A stretch of 64,000 nt of DNA from Virgibacillus sp. SK37 (lineage in GTDB: Bacteria > Bacillota > Bacilli > Bacillales > Amphibacillaceae). Of the stretch, positions 1 to 9,203 are shown one piece after another. Made by a program: the position numbers and the translations under genes. Within the stretch, counting starts at the first letter, position 1. Every line of letters starts with the position of its first letter. Location of the stretch: assembly GCF_000725285.1 (NCBI RefSeq), contig NZ_CP007161.1:2890213-2954212 (forward strand). The letters run 5' to 3'. The notes beneath the pieces are model-generated. The model was not told the origin of the DNA, did not search any database, and saw nothing but the letters and a program-made list of their open reading frames with translations.

Positions 1-170
1 TCTGTAGCGGTCATGGAGACTTTTTCATTCGGTTGTTTACTGTCCACTTTCGTAATCTGATCAGATGCTACTACGTTGGAGTTGCTTTCTTTGATGACAA
101 ACGGAATACATACAAGTGCAATAATAAGTACTGTAAAAAGAATGTTCCTCATCTTTTTGCTAAAACACAT
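1..170 (-). CDS. Secreted or membrane-anchored protein, 5' end only
   Basis: The ATG at 168-170 is preceded by a near-perfect AAGGAGGA ribosome binding site. The 56 visible codons begin with a basic stretch (MCFSKKMRN), then a hydrophobic segment (ILFTVLIIALVCIPFVI), then a polar region rich in Ser, Asn and Lys. This is a signal peptide or single N-terminal membrane anchor. The mature protein lies outside the window, so no function can be given. Confidence 0.7.
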   Translation of the reverse strand, partial: MCFSKKMRNILFTVLIIALVCIPFVIKESNSNVVASDQITKVDSKQPNEKVSMTAT

Positions 171-659
171 TAGCCTGTCCTCCTTATTGAAATTAGATTA
201 TTCAGAATTATACCACTATATAACAGCATCTCCTATGGATTACAAAAAAAGGGTTCTAAGTACCCAATGTAGTTTTGACCAGTCAAACCAATTCAATACT
301 TTCAGCATATGTAAAAAAAGAAACAACAATAACCTTTTGTGCAAAGGATTTAATTTTTTTACTATTGTTTCCATTCTGTCTAACAGGACAAGCACATATA
401 ATTAGAAGGGGTGCTCCTATGGATGCATGGAAAAACAAGATCACAAACGATACAATGGTAATGCTTAATACTTTACTAACTTCCAAAAAAATTTACGGAA
501 ATTAAAAGACTTACAAAAAATTTATTTACGAAACTTAGTTTAAATTGAATTAACAAATTTCATTTTCCACTGTGCGAATCAAAACTCAGTACTTTTGTTT
601 ATGTTAAAATTAAATTAATGAGTAAGAAATACATAAATTCTTTTTAAGGGGTCTATCGA
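171..659. other. Intergenic region between divergent genes
   Basis: This AT-rich gap separates the leftward secreted-protein gene from the rightward YitT gene and must hold both promoters, but I see no convincing pair of promoter boxes. One 28-codon open frame (ATG at 419, stop at 505, starting MDAWKNK) has an AGAAGGGG sequence 6 bases before it and could be a micropeptide; nothing else supports it. Longer open frames here overlap one another and have no ribosome binding site. Confidence 0.4.
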
Positions 660-1526
660 ATGAGGGAACATACCAAACAAAAAAGCAGGATTTCAATTAT
701 ATTTAAATACATACAAATGATTGCAGGTGCAGCCATTACAGCTGCCTCCCTTGAATTATTCCTCATACCTAATTCGATTATCGATGGAGGGATTATTGGA
801 ATATCGTTATTAATCAATCATTTATCGGGACTGAATTTTGGTATTCTTATCTTAATTATTAACGCTCCCTTTCTTGTGGCAGGATACAAACACATAGGAA
901 AAAGCTTCTTTATTGCTTCCATTCTCAGTATTGTTGCTCTATCCATTCTTGAAGCTCCTCTAGAGCATGTTGCCCCAGTGACAAATGAGCCCCTTTTAGC
1001 TACTGTTTTCGGCGGGTTGATTCTTGGGATTGGTGTCGGTACGGTCATTCGGGCTGGAGGTGCACTCGATGGGACTGAAATACTTGGAATACTTCTGACG
1101 AAAAGGCTTCCTTTTTCTGTTGGGGAATTTGTTATGTTTCTTAATGTATTCATCTTTGGTTGGGCCGGATTCGTGTTAGGATGGGAACAGGCAATGTACT
1201 CCATTCTAACGTATTATATTGCTGCAAAAGCAATCGATGCGGTTGGGCAAGGCTTCACCGGTGATACAAAAGCTGCAGTAATTGTCTCTAATGAATATGA
1301 AGAGGTTGCCTCTGCAATTAATGACAGACTTGGCCGGATGGTTACGAAGCTACACGGTCAAGGTGGCTATATAGAGAAAGATAAGGATGTTATTTTTGTA
1401 GTTGTAACACGTCTGGAGCTTTCAAAATTAAAAACAGTTGTACATGATATTGATGAAAAAGCGTTTATTACAATTATGGACGCCCAAGAAGTCCACGGTG
1501 GCAGATTTAAATCAGCTATACACTAA
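660..1526 (+). CDS. YitT family membrane protein (DUF161/DUF2179)
   Basis: This 288-aa integral membrane protein has five to six hydrophobic segments in residues 10-185 with family signatures such as IPNSIIDGGIIGIS and ALDGTEILG. A soluble C-terminal DUF2179 domain follows (about 205-285, with TKLHGQGGYIEKDK and FITIMDAQEVHGG). The start has an AAGGGG site 7 bases upstream. YitT proteins are common in Firmicutes, often several per genome; their substrate is not established. A second member lies at 25598-26434. The gene is monocistronic and ends in a hairpin shared with the converging gene. Confidence 0.9.
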   Translation: MREHTKQKSRISIIFKYIQMIAGAAITAASLELFLIPNSIIDGGIIGISLLINHLSGLNFGILILIINAPFLVAGYKHIGKSFFIASILSIVALSILEAPLEHVAPVTNEPLLATVFGGLILGIGVGTVIRAGGALDGTEILGILLTKRLPFSVGEFVMFLNVFIFGWAGFVLGWEQAMYSILTYYIAAKAIDAVGQGFTGDTKAAVIVSNEYEEVASAINDRLGRMVTKLHGQGGYIEKDKDVIFVVVTRLELSKLKTVVHDIDEKAFITIMDAQEVHGGRFKSAIH

Positions 1527-1532
1527 GAAAGA

Positions 1533-1558
1533 GAAGGATAGGGAATCCCCTATCCTTC
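1533..1558. terminator. Bidirectional terminator hairpin
   Basis: An 11-bp perfect inverted repeat (GAAGGATAGGG / CCCTATCCTTC) with a 4-base loop lies between converging genes. The stop codon of the leftward quinone-oxidoreductase gene (1550-1552) sits inside the stem. Flanking T runs are short on both sides. Confidence 0.65.
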
Positions 1559-2536
1559 TTCATTTACTTTAAGTATGATCTTACCAATATTTTTATTTTC
1601 CTCCATATGCCTGTGTGCTTCCTGCACATCCTCTAATTTAAAAACCTTATCAATAATTGGCTTTACCTTATTCTCTTTAATTAATGGAAGTACTTTTCTA
1701 GAGAAACCTTGCGTTAATTGCTGTTTATATGCATCGCTTCTAGGCGTCAAAAGCGTCCCTTTTAGTTGCACTCGTTTTAACATGAGATGCATCAAATTTA
1801 CTTTTTCGATTTCTGTTCCACCAAGTACCCCGATCAGAATCCAGCGTCCATCCGTTCGGATACTTTGCAAATTTTTCTCCCAATACGATCCACCAATGAA
1901 GTCCAGAATGAGATCTGCCCCTTGGTCATTTGTAGCTTTTAGTACTTCTTCTGGAAAAGATTCTCCTTTATAATTAATACAAACATCTGCACCTAGCGAT
2001 CGGCAAAAATCGAGTTTTTCAGCTGAACCGGCTGTAGTAATAATTTTTGCTTTAGTCAACTGCTTAGCAAGCTGAATAGCTGCAGTTCCTACACCGCTGC
2101 CTCCAGCATGGATGAGCACGGTATCTTCATCAGTCAATTCGCCGAGCCAAAACAAGGTCTGGTATGCGGTGAGAAAAACTTCCGGAATAGCTGCTGCCTC
2201 TTCAAACGAAAGATTATCTGGTATAATCATCGCTCGATCAGCAGGCATCACAGCATATTCTGCATATGCTCCCCCATTTACAAGTCCCATTACCCTTGTT
2301 CCTTTTTCAATGTTTGCATCTGGATCGGAATCCACTACCTCCCCCGCAACTTCAATGCCTAATATCGGATTTGTGTTATAACCAGACTTTCCTTCCCTAT
2401 TCACGATATCTGTACGATTTACAGCTGCTGCGCTTACCTTTATTAGAATTTCTCCCTGTTTTGGAACAGGCTTGGGGAATTCTTTCACCTGTAACTGTTC
2501 CGTCCCGCCAGGTTGTTTTACATTAACTGCTTTCAT
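1550..2536 (-). CDS. NADPH:quinone oxidoreductase-like zinc-free MDR enzyme
   Basis: This 328-aa member of the medium-chain dehydrogenase/reductase superfamily belongs to the quinone-oxidoreductase (QOR/PIG3-like) branch. The GroES-like N-terminal domain carries AAAVNRTDIVNREG and LGIEVAGEVV. The Rossmann domain has the nucleotide-binding motif HAGGSGVGTAAIQLAK near residues 143-158. The cysteine ligands of zinc alcohol dehydrogenases are absent, which fits QOR. The family reduces quinones or enones with NADPH; the true substrate is unknown. The ATG follows AAGGAG. A flavin monooxygenase gene lies 90 bp upstream on the same strand. Confidence 0.85.
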   Translation of the reverse strand: MKAVNVKQPGGTEQLQVKEFPKPVPKQGEILIKVSAAAVNRTDIVNREGKSGYNTNPILGIEVAGEVVDSDPDANIEKGTRVMGLVNGGAYAEYAVMPADRAMIIPDNLSFEEAAAIPEVFLTAYQTLFWLGELTDEDTVLIHAGGSGVGTAAIQLAKQLTKAKIITTAGSAEKLDFCRSLGADVCINYKGESFPEEVLKATNDQGADLILDFIGGSYWEKNLQSIRTDGRWILIGVLGGTEIEKVNLMHLMLKRVQLKGTLLTPRSDAYKQQLTQGFSRKVLPLIKENKVKPIIDKVFKLEDVQEAHRHMEENKNIGKIILKVNEEG

Positions 2537-2628
2537 ACGACGACTCCTTTCTTTAGAGAAAATTGAGCAAGTGGACTTCTTTTCTATTAAATGAAAAATA
2601 GCTTATATAATACTTAGACCTCTTTGCT

Positions 2629-3624
2629 CTATAAATCAAAAGCCTCTGCAAGCAGTTGATATGACCTCCGCTTTTTTGCATGGTCATGAATATTTGTAAT
2701 GATCATAAATTCATCTGTCTGATAAAATTCACTTAAGCGAAGAAGTTCATTTTTTACTTCTTGTAGATTCCCAATTACACAACGCTTGCGATTTTCCTGC
2801 ATGATTTCCAATTCTTCCTGAGTGAATTCCTTCTTTTTTACTTCCTCCAATGTTGGCACTTTTGTATCTGCGCCTTTTCCCACACTTAATAACCATTTAT
2901 CCTGTGTCAATGCTAGTTCTTCCGCTTCTTCCGTCGTATCTGCACACACAACAAATATACATACCATTGTTTGAGGGGTGTTCATAGATACTGATGGCGT
3001 AAAAGACTTCCGGTATGTTTCCAAGGCCTCTTTTCCATTTTTTGGCGAAATAAAGTGGCCGAAGACGAACCCTGTTCCCAATGCAGCCGCATTACTCGCG
3101 CCACGTTCTGAAAGACCGAGTACCCACATTGGCGGGATCTTTTCTACACGTGGTCCTGCTTTTACCAACCGAAACTCATGGTCTTTTGGTAACGTATTAT
3201 GAAGAAATCCCTGCAAATCTGCCAATTGACGCGGGAAATCCTGTAAGCTTTTATTCATGTTATCCGTTATTGCTAACCTTGTTAGCTGGGAACCCCCAGG
3301 CGAACGGCCAACACCCAAATCAATGCGTTCCGGGAAAAATGCTGCTAATGTTTTGAAGTTTTCCGCTATTTTATATGGGCTATATTGAGGGAGCAGCACA
3401 CCACCTGCACCAACACGTATCCTCTTAGTGACTGAAGCGATTCGAGTAATCATAATTTCAGGAGAGGAACTAGCAAGCCCATTCGTATTATGATGCTCTG
3501 CCACCCAATATCGATGGTAACCTAATTCTTCTGTCCATCTGGCAAGCTCCAATGATTGCTGTAATGCTTCCTCAGGGCTGGAATGACGAGAGATGGGTGC
3601 CTGATCCAACACACTTAACTTCAT
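2629..3624 (-). CDS. Luciferase-like (LLM class) flavin-dependent oxidoreductase
   Basis: This roughly 331-aa member of the bacterial luciferase/alkanal monooxygenase superfamily is typical in length for the MsnO8/YvbT-type subgroup. Diagnostic parts are the N-terminal LSVLDQAPIS strand, WVAEHHNT near residue 42, VGAGGVLLPQYSP and DLGVGRSPGG. Such enzymes use reduced FMN and oxygen on small organic substrates; the substrate here cannot be read from sequence. I chose the ATG at 3624 because GGAGG lies 7 bases before it; an in-frame TTG immediately upstream is too close to that site. The gene lies 81 bp downstream of lutC and could be read through from the lactate operon, but no functional link is evident. 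Confidence 0.85.
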   Translation of the reverse strand: MKLSVLDQAPISRHSSPEEALQQSLELARWTEELGYHRYWVAEHHNTNGLASSSPEIMITRIASVTKRIRVGAGGVLLPQYSPYKIAENFKTLAAFFPERIDLGVGRSPGGSQLTRLAITDNMNKSLQDFPRQLADLQGFLHNTLPKDHEFRLVKAGPRVEKIPPMWVLGLSERGASNAAALGTGFVFGHFISPKNGKEALETYRKSFTPSVSMNTPQTMVCIFVVCADTTEEAEELALTQDKWLLSVGKGADTKVPTLEEVKKKEFTQEELEIMQENRKRCVIGNLQEVKNELLRLSEFYQTDEFMIITNIHDHAKKRRSYQLLAEAFDL

Positions 3625-3705
3625 CAATCTCCCTCCTTCTGTTACTAGTCTATATAATTAGAAGGTAAAATGGAAATGATCAATATGGTTCTGCTTACTT
3701 TAATC

Positions 3706-4410
3706 TCAATCATCAACAACAATATAAGTTGCTCTTACAGGCCCATGCACACCAACAATCAAGTTCATTTCAATATCGGCACTATTGCTCGGTCCTGAAA
3801 TGAAACTTACACAGGAAGAAACATCATGCCCTTGTTCATGAGCTTTGTGAATATGTTTTGCTGCTTGTGTCATGCGAGGTACAATTGTACTTTTAGGGAT
3901 AATCGCAATAAAATTTTCTGGTAACAGGCTGATCGATCTCCCGTTATCTTTGTTATTGAATAAAGTTACGGTACCAGATTCTGCAAGGGTTATGTCACTA
4001 AAGTTAATGCCTACATCGGCCCGCTCTGCAATGATTTGATTTTCCTTTCCTGCTTTAGAATCCCATTCATGTACTTCCTTACCTTCCGTACGTAATCTAT
4101 CAAAAAGAAAATCCAGCCCGAACTCTTTGTTGCGATTGTCCCTTGCCGTAATCATTCTGTTCCCATATTCGGTAATTGTGTCTTCCAATGCTTGAGGTAA
4201 TCCGGCAATAGTTGTCCGTTTAAAATCTGTGTGGATTGCCTTACATTGATTTTCCAATACATCGACCAATTCATCCTGGCTGCACCCTTCCAATGCTTGC
4301 CACTGGGGCTGAACACTCCATTCAGGTCGTTCAACCCCTTCAGTTCTCCGTGGCCTTCCCAAATTGTTCGCCAACTTATTTAAAAAGTGATCCCTGTTTT
4401 GAATTGCCAT
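3706..4410 (-). CDS. lutC: L-lactate utilisation protein C
   Basis: This 234-aa LUD-domain (DUF162) protein is the third subunit of the LutABC complex, which oxidises L-lactate to pyruvate at the membrane. Family features visible are DVGINFSDITLAESGTV and SLLPENFIAIIPKSTIVP, followed by SFISGPSNSADIEMNLIVGVHGP near the C-terminus. The start overlaps the lutB stop as TAATG, indicating translational coupling. Length and gene order match B. subtilis lutC (yvbY). Confidence 0.93.
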   Translation of the reverse strand: MAIQNRDHFLNKLANNLGRPRRTEGVERPEWSVQPQWQALEGCSQDELVDVLENQCKAIHTDFKRTTIAGLPQALEDTITEYGNRMITARDNRNKEFGLDFLFDRLRTEGKEVHEWDSKAGKENQIIAERADVGINFSDITLAESGTVTLFNNKDNGRSISLLPENFIAIIPKSTIVPRMTQAAKHIHKAHEQGHDVSSCVSFISGPSNSADIEMNLIVGVHGPVRATYIVVDD

Positions 4411-5834
4411 TACGCTCGCTCCCCCTTCTGTCTCTCTTTAAACCAGGCTCGGAAGCTTTGTTTACTTGGTGCAGGAAAATCACGGACATCTGTCCAACCT
4501 TTTAAAGGACCAGGTCCATTGGAGATTTTTTCATGCTTTGTCCATGGCTTGAGTGCCATTCGAGCCATCTTTGCACTCATTTTATATGCAGCCGGATTGG
4601 ATGCCCAGTTTGCATATCCTTTCATAGCTACTTTTTCCCCGGCAGGTGCCATATTTTCTTTTTCCACAATTATTTCCCGGTGACGAATTAATTGCTCATG
4701 AAGAGGGATTTTTACAGGACAGGCTTCCGTGCATGCTGCACATAATGTGGAAGCATATGGTAATTCCTTATGATCCTCATACCCATCCAAAAGAGGTGTG
4801 AGCACTGCACCAATCGGACCGGGGTAAATGGAGCCATATGCATGACCGCCAACATGGCGATAAACCGGACATACATTTATACATGCAGCACAACGAATGC
4901 AATGAAGTGCAGACTGAAATTCAGTCCCAAGAATCTTTGAACGACCATTGTCAACGATCACTAAATGATAGTCATCAGGACCGTCTATTTCCTCTTTCAA
5001 ACGTGCCCCGGTCACTGATGTCACATAGCTTGTCAACTTTTGTCCAACAGCGGCACGGGTTAGCAAGCTTACTAGTACCTCCAGTTCTTCCCAAGTTGGA
5101 ACAATCCGCTCCATACCCATCACCGTAATCTGTGTGTCTGGTAATGCAGTAACTAATCGTGCATTCCCTTCATTGGTCACAAGTGTCACCGCACCCGACT
5201 CTGCAACAGCAAAATTACAACCAGTAATCCCAATATCCGCAGATAAAAATTCCTTACGCAGTTGTTCACGGGCAAACAATGCGAGTTCTTCCGGCTTATC
5301 CGATTTTTGGTAACCCTTTTTATTCTCAAATGTTTCTTGTATTTGCTTTCTATTTTTGTGAAGGGCGGGGGCAACAATATGAGAGGGTGGATCTTCATCC
5401 AATTGCAGGATCCATTCGCCCAGATCGGTCTCCACTACTTCAGCACCTGCATCTTCGAGGGCTTCGTTCAGACCAATTTCCTCTGTAACCATCGATTTAG
5501 ATTTAGCTACTTTTTTTCCATTTTTCTTTTTAACCACATTCTTGATATATTCATTGGCCTCTTCAGCTGTTTCAGCAAAAAAGACCTTCCCACCACGATT
5601 AGCTACCTGCTCACTCAATTGTTGTAAATAGTAATCGAGATTTTCCATGGTATGTGTGCGGATTTCTTCCCCAAGTGTGCGCCAGTCCTCCCAATCACCT
5701 AATTCCTCTGCGGCATTTAGTCGTCCATTTCTTAGCCGTCCTTGGGCAGACGAAACAGCCTGGCGCATAAAGTCGTTCTTTAGACCTTCTTGGACACGTT
5801 CCTTAAAAGAAGCATCTCCGATTTGTAAACCCAT
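4410..5834 (-). CDS. lutB: L-lactate utilisation iron-sulfur protein B
   Basis: This 474-aa protein has an N-terminal LUD domain (about residues 60-300, [22 protein letters not shown]) and a ferredoxin-like region with two cysteine clusters, [12 protein letters not shown] near residue 310 and CAACTEACP near 365, which should bind two 4Fe-4S centres. With LutA and LutC it forms an iron-sulfur L-lactate dehydrogenase that needs no flavin Lld enzyme (family knowledge from B. subtilis yvfW). It is translated 14 bp after lutA and overlaps lutC by one base, so the three are one transcript. Confidence 0.95.
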   Translation of the reverse strand: MGLQIGDASFKERVQEGLKNDFMRQAVSSAQGRLRNGRLNAAEELGDWEDWRTLGEEIRTHTMENLDYYLQQLSEQVANRGGKVFFAETAEEANEYIKNVVKKKNGKKVAKSKSMVTEEIGLNEALEDAGAEVVETDLGEWILQLDEDPPSHIVAPALHKNRKQIQETFENKKGYQKSDKPEELALFAREQLRKEFLSADIGITGCNFAVAESGAVTLVTNEGNARLVTALPDTQITVMGMERIVPTWEELEVLVSLLTRAAVGQKLTSYVTSVTGARLKEEIDGPDDYHLVIVDNGRSKILGTEFQSALHCIRCAACINVCPVYRHVGGHAYGSIYPGPIGAVLTPLLDGYEDHKELPYASTLCAACTEACPVKIPLHEQLIRHREIIVEKENMAPAGEKVAMKGYANWASNPAAYKMSAKMARMALKPWTKHEKISNGPGPLKGWTDVRDFPAPSKQSFRAWFKERQKGERA

Positions 5835-5848
5835 TCAGCTCCACTCCT

Positions 5849-6565
5849 TTATTGATGATTTAATACCTCTGTTATATGAAGAACCTTAATATTTTTCCCT
5901 TCTCTTGTCATCCGACCACCAATGTTATATAGACAAGCCATATCTCCACCGATCAGATATTCCGCCCTTGTCTCTGAAACATGCTGCGATTTTTCTTTTA
6001 CCATTTCTCCTGATATCACGGAATTCTTTACAGCAAATGTACCACCAAACCCACAGCAATCTTCTGCAAGCGGCAGTTCAATCAGATCCATCCCTTTTAC
6101 ATTTCTTAATAGCTTTTGCGGTGCGTCCTTTACCCCTAGTACTCTCGTCATGTGGCAGGATGGATGATACGTCACTCGACCATTAAAAACCGCACCAACA
6201 TCTTCTACACCTAACACATCAACCAGAAACTGAGTGATTTCATACGACTTTGCTGCAAGCTTATTCGCTTGTTCCTCCCATTCCGGATCACCACGGAAGA
6301 CTTTTGGGTATTCTCTTAGCATCCCCACACATGATCCAGAAGGGCCGACTACATATTTAGCGTCTTTGAAAGCACGCATCATCTGCTTCATCGCTTCTTT
6401 AGAATCCTGCAAATAACCGCTGTTAAATGCTGGCTGGCCGCAGCATGTCTGGGCCTCTGGAAAATCTACCTCACAGCCGGCTTTTTCCAAAAGTTCTACT
6501 GTATGCTTGCCAACATCTGAACCTATAATGTCACACATACAAGTAATGAATAATGATACTTTCAT
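5849..6565 (-). CDS. lutA: L-lactate utilisation protein A (CCG-domain)
   Basis: This 238-aa protein of the glycolate oxidase iron-sulfur (GlcF-like) family has two cysteine-rich CCG motifs: [10 protein letters not shown] at residues 41-50 and CCGFGGTF near 170. These bind an iron-sulfur cluster in succinate dehydrogenase C/heterodisulfide reductase-type subunits. It is the first gene of lutABC. Only 33 bp separate it from lutR upstream, and I see no clear promoter in that gap, so lutABC may be co-transcribed with lutR or lutP. Confidence 0.94.
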   Translation of the reverse strand: MKVSLFITCMCDIIGSDVGKHTVELLEKAGCEVDFPEAQTCCGQPAFNSGYLQDSKEAMKQMMRAFKDAKYVVGPSGSCVGMLREYPKVFRGDPEWEEQANKLAAKSYEITQFLVDVLGVEDVGAVFNGRVTYHPSCHMTRVLGVKDAPQKLLRNVKGMDLIELPLAEDCCGFGGTFAVKNSVISGEMVKEKSQHVSETRAEYLIGGDMACLYNIGGRMTREGKNIKVLHITEVLNHQ

Positions 6566-6598
6566 GGCATTACCTCCCCCTTATTTACCGATAACTTT

Positions 6599-7303
6599 CT
6601 ATAAATACTTGAATAATAGTTGTTCTACACCTACTAAATGTTTCAACATATACTCTCTAGCCCGACCAGCGTCCCCTGTCTTGATTGCATCATAAATTAA
6701 TTGGTGCTCTGAGAGTAACTGTTCATCTCTACCTTCTGTATATAATAATAGCTTCCGAGTTTCCAAAATTGTTTCTACCATAATTTCCGAGACACTGCTT
6801 AACAAATTGACTAACATCTCATTATGGCTAGCATGGACAATTGCCAGGTGAAAATTGAAATCAGCCCGTTCCCCAAGCTCCCCATCGCCAATTGCAGCCT
6901 CCATGTCTTTTAATATTTGCTCCAAATTTCTTAAATCCTCTTCCTCATGATTATCAGCCGCAGAAGCTGCAGCTCCTGCTTCCAAGATTCGTCTCACTTC
7001 AAATAACTCTTTAACATCCTCTTTTTTCATAAGAAATGCTGTTGTAACAGGAAGATAGAATTTAGATGCATCATATTCTGTTACATATGTACCTTCTCCC
7101 TGTCTCATTGTCAGCAACCCCATCGCACGAAGACCGCTTAACGCTTCTCGAATAACAGACTGGCTTACCTCGAAGTTTTTGGCCAGTTGAGAAACGGATG
7201 CCAATTTATCTCCAGGGTTTAAGTCACCAGTCTTTATCCAATTTAGGATTGTATCAGCTACTTCCTCGTAAATCTTTTTTGTCTTGATTGGTTTATATTC
7301 CAT
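6599..7303 (-). CDS. lutR: GntR/FadR-family regulator of lactate utilisation
   Basis: This 234-aa protein has a winged-helix GntR domain at residues 8-78 (LAKNFEVSQSVIREALSGLRAMGLL) and an all-helical FCD effector domain at about 95-225 (FEVRRILEAGAA, RADFNFHLAIVHASHN). B. subtilis LutR (YvfI) is the same size, represses the lut genes and responds to L-lactate. Its position between lutP and lutA and the LutR-type operator before lutP support the name. The ATG is preceded by GGAGAGA. Confidence 0.9.
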   Translation of the reverse strand: MEYKPIKTKKIYEEVADTILNWIKTGDLNPGDKLASVSQLAKNFEVSQSVIREALSGLRAMGLLTMRQGEGTYVTEYDASKFYLPVTTAFLMKKEDVKELFEVRRILEAGAAASAADNHEEEDLRNLEQILKDMEAAIGDGELGERADFNFHLAIVHASHNEMLVNLLSSVSEIMVETILETRKLLLYTEGRDEQLLSEHQLIYDAIKTGDAGRAREYMLKHLVGVEQLLFKYL

Positions 7304-7350
7304 GTATATCTCTCCAGTGTTTTTACTCTATTGTACAATAAGAAGCTTTT

Positions 7351-8937
7351 TTAAAAGAAGAATAACAATACGAACCCTCCTAGCCCCGCCAAAATTCCAT
7401 ACAAAATAGCCGGTCCTAGAGTTTTTCTTATAATATCTCCTTCCCTTCCAGTCATCCCTACTACAGCAGAAGCTGCAACTACATTATGGACACAAATCAT
7501 ATTTCCTGCTGCTGCTCCGACTAGTTGAACAGCAAGTACAATGTCTGAATTAATAGCCGTTTGATTAGCAATATTTAATTGGATTGGTGAAAAAGTTAAT
7601 GTTGATACAGTGGCACTGCCAGTAATAAAGGCTCCCAGCTCTCCTAAAAACGGTGCCGCAAATATCCACATAGAACCAAACGTACTTGCAAGTGCTTGAG
7701 CTATGTACTGTGGCATACTTATCAAATCATGCATGTTTATTCCCGAATTTGTAAATACCTGCACTAAAGCAAGTGTCGCAATCAGTGATATCCCAGCACT
7801 ACGCACTGATAGAAGGGACTCTTTAGATGCTTCAATAAAATTCTTAATTGATTTGCGTTGAACTATAGTTGCTAGAATAGCAGAAACAATAAGAATAGAT
7901 CCTGGTGAATATAATAGCTCCCAACCGGAAGTAACGCCTTCTACACCTAAGATATTCGACCATGTAAGGTCAATTGCATACTTTGTAAATTCGGTTACTG
8001 CAGGTATAACTCTAGTAATTAATAATAATACAATTACAATCACGTAAGGCATCCATGCTCTAAAAAGACTTATGTCTGACCTCTTTGTTGTAACCTTGAA
8101 ATTATCCTGAAGTGCTTCCTTCCATTCGCTATTTGGTAGCAACCATTTCTTTTTAGCCGTAATTGCTGCAACAACTAAACCAGTTAAGGAGGCAAAGATA
8201 GAAACAAACTCAGGACCGAATAAAACAGCGTAAAGCAATGCAGATCCTGTGTATGTAATCCCTATTACTAACGTCCAAGGAAGCATCTCTAAAAAGTTAG
8301 AGAACTTTTTCTTTTTACCAAAGAAGGTGGTCAAGATAATTACCAAAATAAAAGGGATAAACGTTCCACCGAATAGATCAACCATTGTTGTCTTTATAGC
8401 AATATCATGATAAAAGCTGGGTCCTGCCCCAGTAAGATTACTCAGCCCAACATTTACCGGAGTACCTACCGCCCCAAAAGGTACTGCTGAACTATCAGCA
8501 ATCAATGCTAAGGCTGCTGCTGCAATCGGATTAAAACCCAGTGCATACATTAATGGACCTGTTACCGCTGCGGGGGTTCCAAACCCTGATGCACCTTCAA
8601 TTAAGGATCCAAATAAAAAAGCAACAATAATAACTTGAATTCGCATATCCCCTGTAATCCCTCTAAAACCTTCATTAATTCGGTCAACAGCTCCTGTATT
8701 TTTTAAGGTATTTAATAAAACAATGGCCCCAAATAAAATAAAAACGATTGTTAACGCTTTATGAATACCTTGTAGAACTGAAGCTGTTATCACTATTCCT
8801 TCCATTCCCCACACCATGACAGCCAATAAAATCACAATTATTGCACTTAGCGACATTCCTTTTACTGCTGACATTTTTAAAAGCACCAAAAAAATAAAAG
8901 GACCAATAATGGCACTTAATGCTACAAGTAATAACAT
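7351..8937 (-). CDS. lutP: L-lactate permease
   Basis: This is a LctP/GlcA-family lactate permease of about 528 aa with 12-14 hydrophobic segments and family signatures [34 protein letters not shown] and [15 protein letters not shown]. It imports L-lactate for LutABC. I favour the ATG at 8937, which has GTGAGG 6 bases before it. A GTG at 8949 is in frame but poorly served. It lacks the roughly 30-residue N-terminal extension (starting MQWTQ) I remember in other LctP proteins, so the true N-terminus is uncertain. It is the first gene of the lut locus. Confidence 0.92.
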   Translation of the reverse strand: MLLLVALSAIIGPFIFLVLLKMSAVKGMSLSAIIVILLAVMVWGMEGIVITASVLQGIHKALTIVFILFGAIVLLNTLKNTGAVDRINEGFRGITGDMRIQVIIVAFLFGSLIEGASGFGTPAAVTGPLMYALGFNPIAAAALALIADSSAVPFGAVGTPVNVGLSNLTGAGPSFYHDIAIKTTMVDLFGGTFIPFILVIILTTFFGKKKKFSNFLEMLPWTLVIGITYTGSALLYAVLFGPEFVSIFASLTGLVVAAITAKKKWLLPNSEWKEALQDNFKVTTKRSDISLFRAWMPYVIVIVLLLITRVIPAVTEFTKYAIDLTWSNILGVEGVTSGWELLYSPGSILIVSAILATIVQRKSIKNFIEASKESLLSVRSAGISLIATLALVQVFTNSGINMHDLISMPQYIAQALASTFGSMWIFAAPFLGELGAFITGSATVSTLTFSPIQLNIANQTAINSDIVLAVQLVGAAAGNMICVHNVVAASAVVGMTGREGDIIRKTLGPAILYGILAGLGGFVLLFFF

Positions 8938-8973
8938 ACCAATCCTCACTTTCCATAATAGTTCCTCTTAGAA

Positions 8974-8987
8974 TTGAATCGCTTTCA
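8974..8987 (-). promoter_or_regulatory. Candidate cre site in the lutP leader
   Basis: The minus-strand sequence TGAAAGCGATTCAA matches the CcpA cre consensus at 12 of 14 positions and lies about 40 bases upstream of the lutP start, downstream of the promoter. This would fit carbon catabolite repression of lactate use. The match is imperfect, so confidence is moderate. Confidence 0.45.
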
Positions 8988-9010
8988 TAATTACTTACCT
9001 TGTCATTAGG

Positions 9011-9021
9011 TCATCCGATGA
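9011..9021. promoter_or_regulatory. LutR operator TCATC-C-GATGA
   Basis: A perfect 5-bp inverted repeat around one base (TCATCCGATGA) lies about 20 bp downstream of the lutP -10 box, near +15. As I recall, the B. subtilis LutR operator is TCATC-N1-GATGA, which this matches exactly. Binding here would block early elongation from the lutP promoter. Confidence 0.75.
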
Positions 9022-9040
9022 GTAACTTTGCATATAAAAC

Positions 9041-9067
9041 ATTATACAATTGTTTTAATTCTGTCAA
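9041..9067 (-). promoter_or_regulatory. lutP promoter
   Basis: On the minus strand a TTGACA -35 box (9062-9067) and a TATAAT -10 box (9041-9046) are both perfect sigma-A hexamers but are separated by only 15 bp. The short spacer suggests a weak or activator-dependent promoter, or use of the overlapping TAATGT with 17 bp. Confidence 0.6.
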
Positions 9068-9134
9068 TACTTTTTCTGAAACTTTATTAATTAGCTGTCA
9101 GTAAGATTAGTTTACTGCTGCCATAATTTCATTT

Positions 9135-9178
9135 AAAAAAGGATGAACGTCTCACTTTAGAGAGATGTTCATCCTTTT
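9135..9178 (-). terminator. Rho-independent terminator of the CofE-like gene
   Basis: On the minus strand the arms AAAAGGATGAAC and GTTCATCCTTTT are followed by a T run, 26 bp after the stop codon of the CofE-like gene. It separates that gene from the lutP promoter. Confidence 0.85.
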
Positions 9179-9203
9179 CAGTTTAAGAAATTTATTTAAT
9201 TCT

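Noticed and set aside
76-405. 109-codon plus-strand open frame
   Set aside because: It runs antisense over the start of the leftward secreted-protein gene and into AT-rich intergenic DNA, without a ribosome binding site.
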